Assembly: GCF_004341845.1 (NCBI RefSeq)
Contig: NZ_SLVB01000001.1
Location: forward strand, 682,001 to 746,000
Reading direction: 5' to 3'
Source: Novosphingobium sp. PhB165
Lineage (GTDB): Bacteria; Pseudomonadota; Alphaproteobacteria; Sphingomonadales; Sphingomonadaceae
DNA: 64,000 bases
The notes beneath the pieces were generated by a model, which was given only the letters and a program-made list of their open reading frames with translations, searched no databases and was not told where the DNA came from. Each line of letters starts with the position of its first letter. The first letter of the stretch is position 1. The translations under genes and the position numbers were made by a program. Shown here piece by piece: positions 57,681 to 64,000 of this stretch.

Positions 57681-58379
57681 ATGTCCAAGAGACTGGCAGC
57701 TGAATTCTTCGGTACCTTCTGGCTTGTTTTCGGAGGCTGCGGTTCTGCAGTCCTCGCAGCGGCCTTCCCTCAACTTGGCATTGGATTTGCCGGCGTCGCA
57801 CTGGCCTTCGGGCTTACAGTGGTGACAATGGCCTATGCGGTCGGCGCGATTTCCGGCGGGCACTTCAACCCTGCGGTGTCGTTCGGCATGGCCGTTGGCG
57901 GCCGGCTCGACTGGAAAGACCTGATCCCCTACTGGATCGCCCAGGTCATCGGCGCCATCGTGGCGGCAGCGGCGCTCTTCGCGATCGCTTCGGGTAAAGC
58001 GGGGTGGACCCCCGGCGGCTTTGCCACCAACGGCTTCGGCGATCTTTCGCCCGGTGGTTATTCGCTCCACGCGGCGCTGCTGATCGAGACGATCCTGACG
58101 GCGGGCTTCATCATCGTCATCCTTGGCTCGACCTCCAGGATAGCACCGGCCGGATTCGGCCCGCTGGCCATCGGTCTGGCGCTCACGCTGATCCACCTGA
58201 TCTCGATCCCGGTCACCAATACTTCGGTGAACCCGGCTCGCTCGACCGGCGTGGCACTCTTCGCGGAGACGGCAGCACTCAGCCAGCTCTGGGTGTTCTG
58301 GGTGGCTCCGCTGATTGGCGCGGCCATCGGTGCGCTGATCTGGCGCTTCCTGCTGGCGCCCGACGAAGGCGCGATCTGA
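57681..58379 (+). CDS. aqpZ: Aquaporin Z
   Basis: A 232-residue water channel with six helices and two NPA boxes ([11 protein letters not shown] and [11 protein letters not shown]). The residues after them and the SxxP/R pattern match AqpZ rather than glycerol channels. A ribosome site GGGGAG precedes the ATG. Confidence 0.95.
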   Translation: MSKRLAAEFFGTFWLVFGGCGSAVLAAAFPQLGIGFAGVALAFGLTVVTMAYAVGAISGGHFNPAVSFGMAVGGRLDWKDLIPYWIAQVIGAIVAAAALFAIASGKAGWTPGGFATNGFGDLSPGGYSLHAALLIETILTAGFIIVILGSTSRIAPAGFGPLAIGLALTLIHLISIPVTNTSVNPARSTGVALFAETAALSQLWVFWVAPLIGAAIGALIWRFLLAPDEGAI

Positions 58380-58390
58380 ATGGGCTGACG

Positions 58391-58411
58391 CAGGGGGCCA
58401 TGTGCCCCCTG
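58391..58411 (+). terminator. Hairpin between aqpZ and xerC
   Basis: CAGGGGGC (58391-58398) pairs with GCCCCCTG (58404-58411) with a 5-base loop, 11 bases after the aqpZ stop and before the convergent xerC stop at 58426. TT then a C run follows, so it is a weak intrinsic terminator. Confidence 0.5.
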
Positions 58412-58425
58412 TTCCCCCCCGATTT

Positions 58426-59322
58426 CTACCCCTGCTCGCGCGGATGGGCATTGCGGTAGACATCAAGCAGCGTCGCCGCGTCCACTTTCGTATAGATCTG
58501 CGTCGAGCCAAGGCTCGCGTGGCCGAGCAGTTCCTGAAGGCTCCTCAGATCTGCCCCAGCACCCAGCAGATGCGTCGCGAAACTGTGGCGCAGGGCATGC
58601 GGCGTCGCGGTGGAGGGCAGGCCGAGCGCGATGCGCGCGCGCGCCATGGCCTTCTGCACCATGCCTTGCGACAACCCGCCGCCTTTGGCGCCACGAAACA
58701 GCGGGCCGCTGCGCTCAAGCGGCCAGGGGCACTTGCCCACATAGTCCGCGACCCCTTCGCGCACCACCGGCAGAAGCGGCACGACCCGCTGCTTGTTACC
58801 CTTGCCCGTGACCGTGATCGTCTCCCCGAGCGGCATGGCCGCGCCGGTCAGCGAGAGCGCCTCGGCAATGCGCATCCCGGCGCCATAGAGCAGCAAGAGC
58901 ACTGCACGATCACGTGCGCCGATCCACTCCTCGCGTGCGTCTTCCTCCACGGTAGCCGCGAGATTTACGGCCTCGTCCGGCGTGACCGGGCGGGGAATGC
59001 CCTTCTTGATACGCGGCCCCCGGATACGCGGCCCGGCGCGTTCGGACACGCCTGCCTGCGCGCGGGCGAAAGTGAGGAAGGCCTTGATGGCGGATAGTTC
59101 GCGTGCGGCCGAGACATTACCGATCCCGTCCTCGCGCCGATCCGCGAGATGGCGACGCAAGGCGGCGGCATCGACGCGGGTCAGCGCATCCCAATCGGGT
59201 GCTTCAAGGCTGTCAATCAGCCGCGCGGCAGTGGCGATATAGGCACGGCAGGTGTGCGGACTGCGCCGCCGGGCGTGGACGAGGTGGCTGCCCCAGGCTT
59301 CGAGCAGGTCCGCCTTGGTCAT
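58426..59322 (-). CDS. xerC: Tyrosine recombinase XerC
   Basis: A 298-residue tyrosine recombinase that resolves chromosome dimers at dif. It has the N-terminal SAM-like domain (SPHTCRAYIATAARL) and a catalytic domain with Arg in YGAGMRIAEAL, HALRHSF, LGHASLGSTQIYTKV carrying the nucleophile Tyr. Length is normal and no prophage genes surround it, so it is the housekeeping enzyme. Its start overlaps the hemW stop by 4 bases. Confidence 0.93.
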   Translation of the reverse strand: MTKADLLEAWGSHLVHARRRSPHTCRAYIATAARLIDSLEAPDWDALTRVDAAALRRHLADRREDGIGNVSAARELSAIKAFLTFARAQAGVSERAGPRIRGPRIKKGIPRPVTPDEAVNLAATVEEDAREEWIGARDRAVLLLLYGAGMRIAEALSLTGAAMPLGETITVTGKGNKQRVVPLLPVVREGVADYVGKCPWPLERSGPLFRGAKGGGLSQGMVQKAMARARIALGLPSTATPHALRHSFATHLLGAGADLRSLQELLGHASLGSTQIYTKVDAATLLDVYRNAHPREQG

Positions 59323-60470
59323 GTCTCGACGAGATCGGCGGGCACCAGTTCGGCGAGCAGGCCATCGAGCAGTGCCATTCCGGCCTCGGTCACGATCAGG
59401 CGCTTGCCCTCGCGCCGGACGAGGCCCTGCGTTTCGTAGAAGGCGGCCTTGGCATCGTCGCACAGTTCGGCGGCGGAAAGGCCGAAGCGGGACGCCATGG
59501 CATCAAGATCGACGCCTTCGCCAAGGCGCAGCCCCATCAGCATGGCTTCGCTCGCCTGCTCGCGGCGGCCGAGTTCGCGGGTTTCGTTGATGCCGTGGGC
59601 GGCGCGGTCGATCGCTTCCAGCCAGTTCTCGGGCTTGCGATGGCGCGTGGTGGCCACGCCGCCGCGCCGTCCATGCGCGCCGGGGCCGATGCCGCAATAG
59701 TCCTGATAACGCCAGTAAGCGAGATTATGGCGGCTTTCCTCGCCCGGACGGGCGTGGTTGCTGATCTCATAGGCCGGAATTCCGGCAGCGGCCGTCATCT
59801 CGCGCGTGAGGGCGAACATGTCGGCCGAGGCATCCTCATCCAGCGGCTCGAACTCGTGCTGACGCACCATCGTCGCGAACTTGGTGCCCGGCTCAATGGT
59901 CAATTGGTAGAGCGAAAGGTGCCCAGTGCCGTAGGAGAGCGCGCGTTCCAGTTCCGCACGCCACTGGTCGAGGTTCTGTCCCGGCCGCGCGTAAATGAGG
60001 TCGAAGCTGACGCGCACAAATTGCTTTTGCGCCACGTCGAGCGCCTTCAAACCCTCGCTGGCATCGTGCAGACGACCGAGGAATCGCAGTGTCTCATTAT
60101 CCAGCGCCTGAAGCCCGAGTGACACGCGGTTGACGCCCGCCCCCGCCAGTGCGGCATAGTTCGCCGCTTCTACCGAGGAGGGATTGCCCTCCAGCGTGAT
60201 CTCGATGCCCTCGTCAAAGCCCCAGAGCGTCTCCGCTTCCTCAAGCAGCCGCGCCACGAGGGCAGGGGGCATCAGTGAGGGCGTGCCGCCGCCGAAGAAG
60301 ATCGACGACAGCTTTTCTCCGCCTGCGATTTCATGCTCGCGCCGCATGTCGGCCAGCAGGCCCGCCTGCCAGCGATCATGCTCGACCCGCTCGCGCACAT
60401 GGCTGTTGAAGTCGCAATAGGGGCACTTTGCGAGGCAGAACGGCCAATGAATATAGAGTGCGCGGGCCAT
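59319..60470 (-). CDS. hemW: Radical SAM heme chaperone HemW
   Basis: A 383-residue radical SAM protein, often misnamed coproporphyrinogen III oxidase. It has CLAKCPYCDF for the 4Fe-4S cluster, FFGGGTPSLM, and the HNLAYW (HNxxYW) motif that marks the heme-carrier HemW group. Length is normal. It is transcribed with rph, rdgB and xerC on the minus strand. Confidence 0.93.
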   Translation of the reverse strand: MARALYIHWPFCLAKCPYCDFNSHVRERVEHDRWQAGLLADMRREHEIAGGEKLSSIFFGGGTPSLMPPALVARLLEEAETLWGFDEGIEITLEGNPSSVEAANYAALAGAGVNRVSLGLQALDNETLRFLGRLHDASEGLKALDVAQKQFVRVSFDLIYARPGQNLDQWRAELERALSYGTGHLSLYQLTIEPGTKFATMVRQHEFEPLDEDASADMFALTREMTAAAGIPAYEISNHARPGEESRHNLAYWRYQDYCGIGPGAHGRRGGVATTRHRKPENWLEAIDRAAHGINETRELGRREQASEAMLMGLRLGEGVDLDAMASRFGLSAAELCDDAKAAFYETQGLVRREGKRLIVTEAGMALLDGLLAELVPADLVET

Positions 60471-60479
60471 GACAGGTCT

Positions 60480-61109
60480 TTACGCGGCAAACTGCTCCGC
60501 GACCAGCTTGGCGAAGGCGTCGGCGCGGTGGCTGATGCGGTCCTTGTCCGCGGGATCGAGTTCGGCGAAAGTCATCTCGAAGCCATCGGGCACGAAGATC
60601 GGATCGTAGCCGAAGCCCATCGTGCCGCGCGGCGGCCAGGTCATCGTGCCGTTGGAACGGCCCTCGTAGACGGCCTCTTCACCATCGGGCCAGGCAATCG
60701 CGAGGACGCAAGAGAACCAGCAGGAGCGATCGACGTCCGGGCCCTGTTCGCACAGCAGCCCCTCGACTTTGCCCATTGCCATGAACCAGTCGCGGCCCTT
60801 GGGACCTTCGAACCACTGACGCTCGGCCCAGTCTGCGGTGTAGACACCGGGGCGCCCGTCCAGCGCGACCACGGAGAGGCCGCTGTCATCGGCGAGCGCC
60901 GGCAGCCCGGACGCCTTCGCGGCGGCATGGGCCTTGAGCAGCGCGTTCTCGACGAACGTCGTACCGGTCTCTTTCGGTTCGGGCAGGCCAAGCTCGCCCG
61001 CCGACACGCATTCGAGCCCATGGGGCGCGAGCAGAGCCGAGATTTCCTTCAGCTTGCCCGCGTTGTGCGTGGCGATGACGAGGCGGGTGTTTCCGAGCTT
61101 GCGGGTCAT
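60480..61109 (-). CDS. rdgB: XTP/dITP diphosphatase (RdgB/HAM1)
   Basis: A 209-residue house-cleaning enzyme that removes non-canonical purine nucleoside triphosphates. It shows [42 protein letters not shown] and [12 protein letters not shown], then [12 protein letters not shown]. The small gap to hemW (9 bases) implies one operon. A strong hairpin separates it from rph, so some transcripts may end before it. Confidence 0.95.
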   Translation of the reverse strand: MTRKLGNTRLVIATHNAGKLKEISALLAPHGLECVSAGELGLPEPKETGTTFVENALLKAHAAAKASGLPALADDSGLSVVALDGRPGVYTADWAERQWFEGPKGRDWFMAMGKVEGLLCEQGPDVDRSCWFSCVLAIAWPDGEEAVYEGRSNGTMTWPPRGTMGFGYDPIFVPDGFEMTFAELDPADKDRISHRADAFAKLVAEQFAA

Positions 61110-61131
61110 GCTCTGCTTCCGATGTACTTAA

Positions 61132-61168
61132 ATTCCGTCGCCCCGGCGCGTGCGCGGGGCGACGGAAT
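61132..61168 (-). terminator. Hairpin between rph and rdgB
   Basis: A 13-bp perfect stem (61132-61144 with 61156-61168) with an 11-base loop, followed on the minus strand by TTAAGTACATC. It begins 19 bases after the rph stop. It may terminate part of rph transcription or stabilise its 3' end. Confidence 0.65.
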
Positions 61169-61186
61169 GTCGTGGGGGGAGGTAAC

Positions 61187-61903
61187 TTAGCGTCCGACCG
61201 CCTTGGCCTGCGCGGCGAAGATGCCGTCGCAGCCGATGCGGGCAAGGCGCAGGAGGCGCAGCAGGCCCTCTTCGTCGTAAGTCGCGCCTTCGGCGGTTGC
61301 CTGTGCTTCGGCGATCATGCCGCCTTCGATGAGCACGAAGTTGGCGTCGGCATCGGCGGCGCTGTCCTCGACGTAATCGAGATCGAGCACCGGCGTACCC
61401 TCGCAGATGCCGCAGGAGATTGCGGCGACGCGGCCGGTGATCGGGTCTTCCTTGATCTTGCCTTCAGCCATCAGCTTGTCGACGGCAAGGCGCAGGGCAA
61501 CCCAAGCGCCCGAGATCGAGGCGGTGCGGGTGCCGCCATCGGCCTGAAGCACGTCGCAGTCGAGCACGATCTGGCGCTCGCCGAGCTTCTTCATGTCGAC
61601 CACGGCGCGCAAGCTACGGCCTATCAGGCGCTGGATTTCCTGCGTGCGGCCGGATTGCTTGCCCTTGGCGGCCTCACGCGAACCGCGCGTGTGGGTGGCG
61701 CGGGGCAGCATCGAGTATTCGGCCGTTACCCAGCCTTCACCCTTGCCGCGCAGGAACGGCGGCACCTTTTCCTCGACCGAAGCGGTCACGAGAACGCGGG
61801 TGTCACCGAAGGAAATCAGCACCGAACCTTCGGCGTGCTTGGTGAAACCGGTCTGGATGTCGATAGCGCGCATCTCGTCGGGCGCACGGCCGGAAGGTCG
61901 CAT
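61187..61903 (-). CDS. rph: Ribonuclease PH
   Basis: A 238-residue phosphorolytic exoribonuclease that trims tRNA 3' ends. It begins [20 protein letters not shown], and has [35 protein letters not shown] and [19 protein letters not shown]. Start at 61903 is the family start. It is divergent from hrcA with about 98 bases between. Confidence 0.97.
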   Translation of the reverse strand: MRPSGRAPDEMRAIDIQTGFTKHAEGSVLISFGDTRVLVTASVEEKVPPFLRGKGEGWVTAEYSMLPRATHTRGSREAAKGKQSGRTQEIQRLIGRSLRAVVDMKKLGERQIVLDCDVLQADGGTRTASISGAWVALRLAVDKLMAEGKIKEDPITGRVAAISCGICEGTPVLDLDYVEDSAADADANFVLIEGGMIAEAQATAEGATYDEEGLLRLLRLARIGCDGIFAAQAKAVGR

Positions 61904-62001
61904 GGAATTTCCTCTGCTCGAAGTCGGATCGTGAATTAACCCGGTGCCCCTAGGCGGAATAGGCTTGAGGCCGCAAGGGCATTGCCTAAATTGTAAGCGA
62001 G

Positions 62002-63045
62002 ATGCCGAGCCAACCGATAACCGAACTGACCTCCCGTGCCCGGGACATTTTCCGCCTTGTCGTGGAGGGATACCTTGCGACCGGAACCCCGGTGGGCTCG
62101 AAAGTCCTCGCGGGGACGAGCGGGGTAAATCTTTCCTCGGCCTCGATCCGCTCGGTTCTGGCGGACCTCGAATCGCTGGGCTTGCTGGCCGCGCCACATA
62201 CAAGTGCGGGCCGCCTGCCGACCGAGGCGGGGCTGAGGCTCTTCGTCGACGGCATCATGCAAGTGGCCGAACCCACGGCCGAGGAACGCATGGCGATCGA
62301 AAGCCGTATCGCCGCGCCGGGCCCGATCGAGGCGGCGCTGGAGGCGACCAGCGCGCTGCTGTCCAGCATGTCGTCAGGCGCGGGCGTGGTCATGGTGCCC
62401 CGGCGAGAACCGCGACTCGTCCAGCTTCAGCTCGTCGAACTGGGGCCGGGCCGGGCATTAGCCGTTCTGGTGGGTGAGGACGGCGCAGTGGAGAACCGCG
62501 TGCTCGATTTGCCGATGAGCTTGCCGCCGGGCGCGCTGGAAGAAGCCTCCAACTACCTTTCGGCGCATCTGGCCGGGCGGACGCTTGCCGAAGCGGCGCG
62601 GAGCATGCGTGCGGAGATCGCCTCGGGCCATTCCGCGCTCGACGCGGCGAGCCGCGATCTCGTGGAGCGCGGCCTTGCCGTCTGGAGCGAGGATGTCATG
62701 CATCGCCCGGTGTTGATCGTGCGCGGTCAGGCCAACCTGCTCGACGAAACGGCACTGTCCGATCTCGAACGGGTACGCTCGCTGCTCGACGATCTCGAGA
62801 ACAAGCAGTCGGTGGCCGAGCTGCTGGACATCGCGCGTGAGGCCGATTCGACGCGCATTTTCATCGGGTCTGAAAACCGGCTTTTCGCGCTTTCCGGCTC
62901 GGCGGTGATCGCCTCGCCCTATCGCGACCGGGAGGGTCGGGTGGTCGGAGTGGTGGGGGTAATCGGCCCGACTCGGTTGAATTATGCGCGCGTCGTCCCC
63001 ATGGTGGACTTCACTGCCCAGAGCCTGGGCAAGCTCATCGGATAG
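62002..63045 (+). CDS. hrcA: Heat-inducible transcription repressor HrcA
   Basis: A 347-residue repressor of groE/dnaK-type heat-shock genes that acts on the CIRCE inverted repeat. It has a winged helix at the N-terminus ([28 protein letters not shown]) and the C-terminal GAF-like dimer domain ([24 protein letters not shown]). I see no CIRCE copy in its own upstream region, so its targets lie outside the window. grpE follows 17 bases downstream. Confidence 0.95.
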   Translation: MPSQPITELTSRARDIFRLVVEGYLATGTPVGSKVLAGTSGVNLSSASIRSVLADLESLGLLAAPHTSAGRLPTEAGLRLFVDGIMQVAEPTAEERMAIESRIAAPGPIEAALEATSALLSSMSSGAGVVMVPRREPRLVQLQLVELGPGRALAVLVGEDGAVENRVLDLPMSLPPGALEEASNYLSAHLAGRTLAEAARSMRAEIASGHSALDAASRDLVERGLAVWSEDVMHRPVLIVRGQANLLDETALSDLERVRSLLDDLENKQSVAELLDIAREADSTRIFIGSENRLFALSGSAVIASPYRDREGRVVGVVGVIGPTRLNYARVVPMVDFTAQSLGKLIG

Positions 63046-63062
63046 CTTGGAACCAAAGAAGA

Positions 63063-63626
63063 ATGACCGAAGAAAAAACCCAGTCGGCAGAAGAATCGGC
63101 CGTGGCCGAAGAACTGAAGGGTGTGCCCGAGGACATGATCGACAAGGCAAGTGCTGGCGACGAGGTCGCAAAGCTGCGCGAGGAACTCGAAACGTCCAAA
63201 CAGGACGCGCTCTATGCGCGCGCCGAAACCCAGAACGTACGTCGCCGCCTTGAAAAGGACATTGCCGACACCCGCGCCTATGCCGCGACGGGCTTCGCGC
63301 GGGACATCCTTTCGGTTGCCGACAACCTTGCTCGCGCGCTCACGGCGATTCCCGCCGAACTGCGTGAGGATGACAAGCTGAAGAGCCTTGTTGCGGGCAT
63401 CGAGGCGACCGGGCGCGAGATCGACAAGGTCTTCACCAACCACGGCATCACACGAATCGCCGCGATGGGCCTGCCGCTCGATCCCAACCAGCATCAGGCT
63501 ATGATCGAGGTTCCCTCGGCCGATGCGGAGCCCGGTACCGTGGTGCAGGAACTCCAGGCCGGTTACATGATCAAGGACCGCCTCCTGCGCCCGGCCATGG
63601 TCGCCGTGGCCAAGAAGCCGGACTGA
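63063..63626 (+). CDS. grpE: Nucleotide exchange factor GrpE
   Basis: A 187-residue cochaperone that exchanges ADP on DnaK. An acidic N-terminus leads into the long coiled coil (about residues 30-90), then the beta domain with HGITRIAAMGLPLDPNQHQAMIEV and GYMIKDRLLRPAMVAVAK. Length is normal. The hrcA-grpE pair is standard in alphaproteobacteria. Confidence 0.97.
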   Translation: MTEEKTQSAEESAVAEELKGVPEDMIDKASAGDEVAKLREELETSKQDALYARAETQNVRRRLEKDIADTRAYAATGFARDILSVADNLARALTAIPAELREDDKLKSLVAGIEATGREIDKVFTNHGITRIAAMGLPLDPNQHQAMIEVPSADAEPGTVVQELQAGYMIKDRLLRPAMVAVAKKPD

Positions 63627-63643
63627 TAGACTACCCTTTGCGG

Positions 63644-63673
63644 CCCGCCCTCCTCACGACGAGCGGGGGCGGG
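63644..63673 (+). terminator. Possible terminator after grpE
   Basis: CCCGCCC (63644-63650) pairs with GGGCGGG (63667-63673) with a 16-base loop, 18 bases after the grpE stop. A second hairpin, GGCGGAC/GTCCGCC (63691-63711), follows. Neither has a T run. Confidence 0.4.
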
Positions 63674-63756
63674 TCGTAGACAATTCGCGCGGCGGACAGG
63701 AACCGTCCGCCAGGCGGCCCGTTGCTCAGGTATGAAACTGATTCGGGAGAATTGTC

Positions 63757-64000
63757 ATGCGTAAGCTCATGCTTCCCATCATTGCTGCCGGCGTGCTCGG
63801 CATGGCCGGATGTGCCAGTAACTACGGCGGCGAAGGCGCTTTGGCAGGCGGTGCGCTGGGTGCCGGTGTCGGTGCGATTGCCGGTAATGCCGGTGCGGGC
63901 GCGGCGATAGGCGCGGCGGCCGGTGCTGCGGTGGGTTCGACCCAGAAGAAGCACAACGGCTGCTATCGCTACGACCGCGACGGCAACCGCTATTGGGATC
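63757..64000 (+). CDS. Glycine-zipper outer-membrane lipoprotein (17-kDa antigen-like), C-terminus cut
   Basis: The first 81 residues are seen. A signal peptide ends in MAGC (Cys19), followed by a Gly/Ala-rich segment (about residues 24-60) with repeated GxxxG spacing, the glycine-zipper of the 17-kDa/YMGG group. A Lys-rich turn and CYRYDRDGNRYW follow. Such lipoproteins sit in the outer membrane and may stabilise the envelope. A GGGAG-like site precedes the ATG. Confidence 0.85.
   Translation, partial: MRKLMLPIIAAGVLGMAGCASNYGGEGALAGGALGAGVGAIAGNAGAGAAIGAAAGAAVGSTQKKHNGCYRYDRDGNRYWD

Noticed and set aside
58426..59322. Tyrosine recombinase as a mobile-element integrase
   Set aside because: Length, motifs and operon with hemW/rdgB/rph match housekeeping XerC; no att repeats or cargo genes are seen.
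61904..62001. CIRCE element expected upstream of hrcA
   Set aside because: No TTAGCACTC-N9-GAGTGCTAA or close variant is visible here.

Overview
The window is GC-rich chromosomal DNA from an alphaproteobacterium, most likely a sphingomonad of the Novosphingobium type. This is inferred from gene content and protein flavour: a tamA-tamB pair, a MEKHLA protein, a DOMON-like/NamZ pair, GFA and DUF817 proteins, and an mreBCD-mrdA-rodA cluster in alphaproteobacterial style. No 16S gene is present, so the genus is not proven. I see no integrase-bearing island, insertion sequence, prophage or CRISPR array. Coding is dense, with many start/stop overlaps (ATGA, TGATG) that mark translationally coupled operons.

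Layout. 1-4 kb: a crotonase fragment, an SDR, a MEKHLA-glycerate-kinase-like pair, and a YihY/BrkB membrane protein. 4-11 kb: an outer-membrane assembly operon, tamA-tamB-small lipoprotein. 11.3-11.6 kb: three identical tRNA-Lys(CTT) genes. 11.7-17.5 kb: the elongasome operon mreB-mreC-mreD-mrdA-rodA (minus strand). 17.8-20.1 kb: mutL and a coupled lipoprotein. 20-22.7 kb: an NPP-type phosphodiesterase, then a glutaredoxin-MauE membrane protein divergent from a MerR regulator, with a classical mer/cue-like operator between them. 22.7-25.2 kb: ychF, pth, rplY. 25.3-27.1 kb: two tandem TraB/GumN proteins. 27.3-33.0 kb: glyQ, glyS, ppdK. 33-36.2 kb: a methyltransferase, comF, hisI and a secreted Gly/His-rich repeat protein. 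The two intergenic stretches on either side of hisI are unusually rich in hairpins and are the best places to look for unknown RNAs. 36.3-41.4 kb: an MFS-cysK-dienelactone hydrolase operon, then a ZnuD-like TonB-dependent receptor with a Zur-like palindrome. 41.5-45.4 kb: PilZ protein, tyrS, DOMON-like protein, NamZ family. 45.5-49.2 kb: a VWA/CoxE protein and a MoxR ATPase separated by DUF817 and GFA genes. 49.2-64 kb: GT87-like membrane protein, NYN-LOTUS protein, parE, a penicillin-binding protein activator, rsmI-yraN-gshB-dedA-aqpZ, xerC-hemW-rdgB-rph (minus strand), hrcA-grpE and a glycine-zipper lipoprotein cut by the window edge.

How the genes work together. Cell-envelope construction dominates: elongasome, TAM, PBP activator, NamZ, lipoproteins. 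Around it lie housekeeping translation and repair genes (glyQS, tyrS, pth, rplY, mutL, parE, xerC) and stress genes (hrcA, grpE, merR). Metal homeostasis is a second theme: the MerR-controlled glutaredoxin protein, the zinc-type receptor, and possibly the His-rich protein. Coordinates of genes and hairpins were worked out by hand; start codons noted as uncertain should be treated so.
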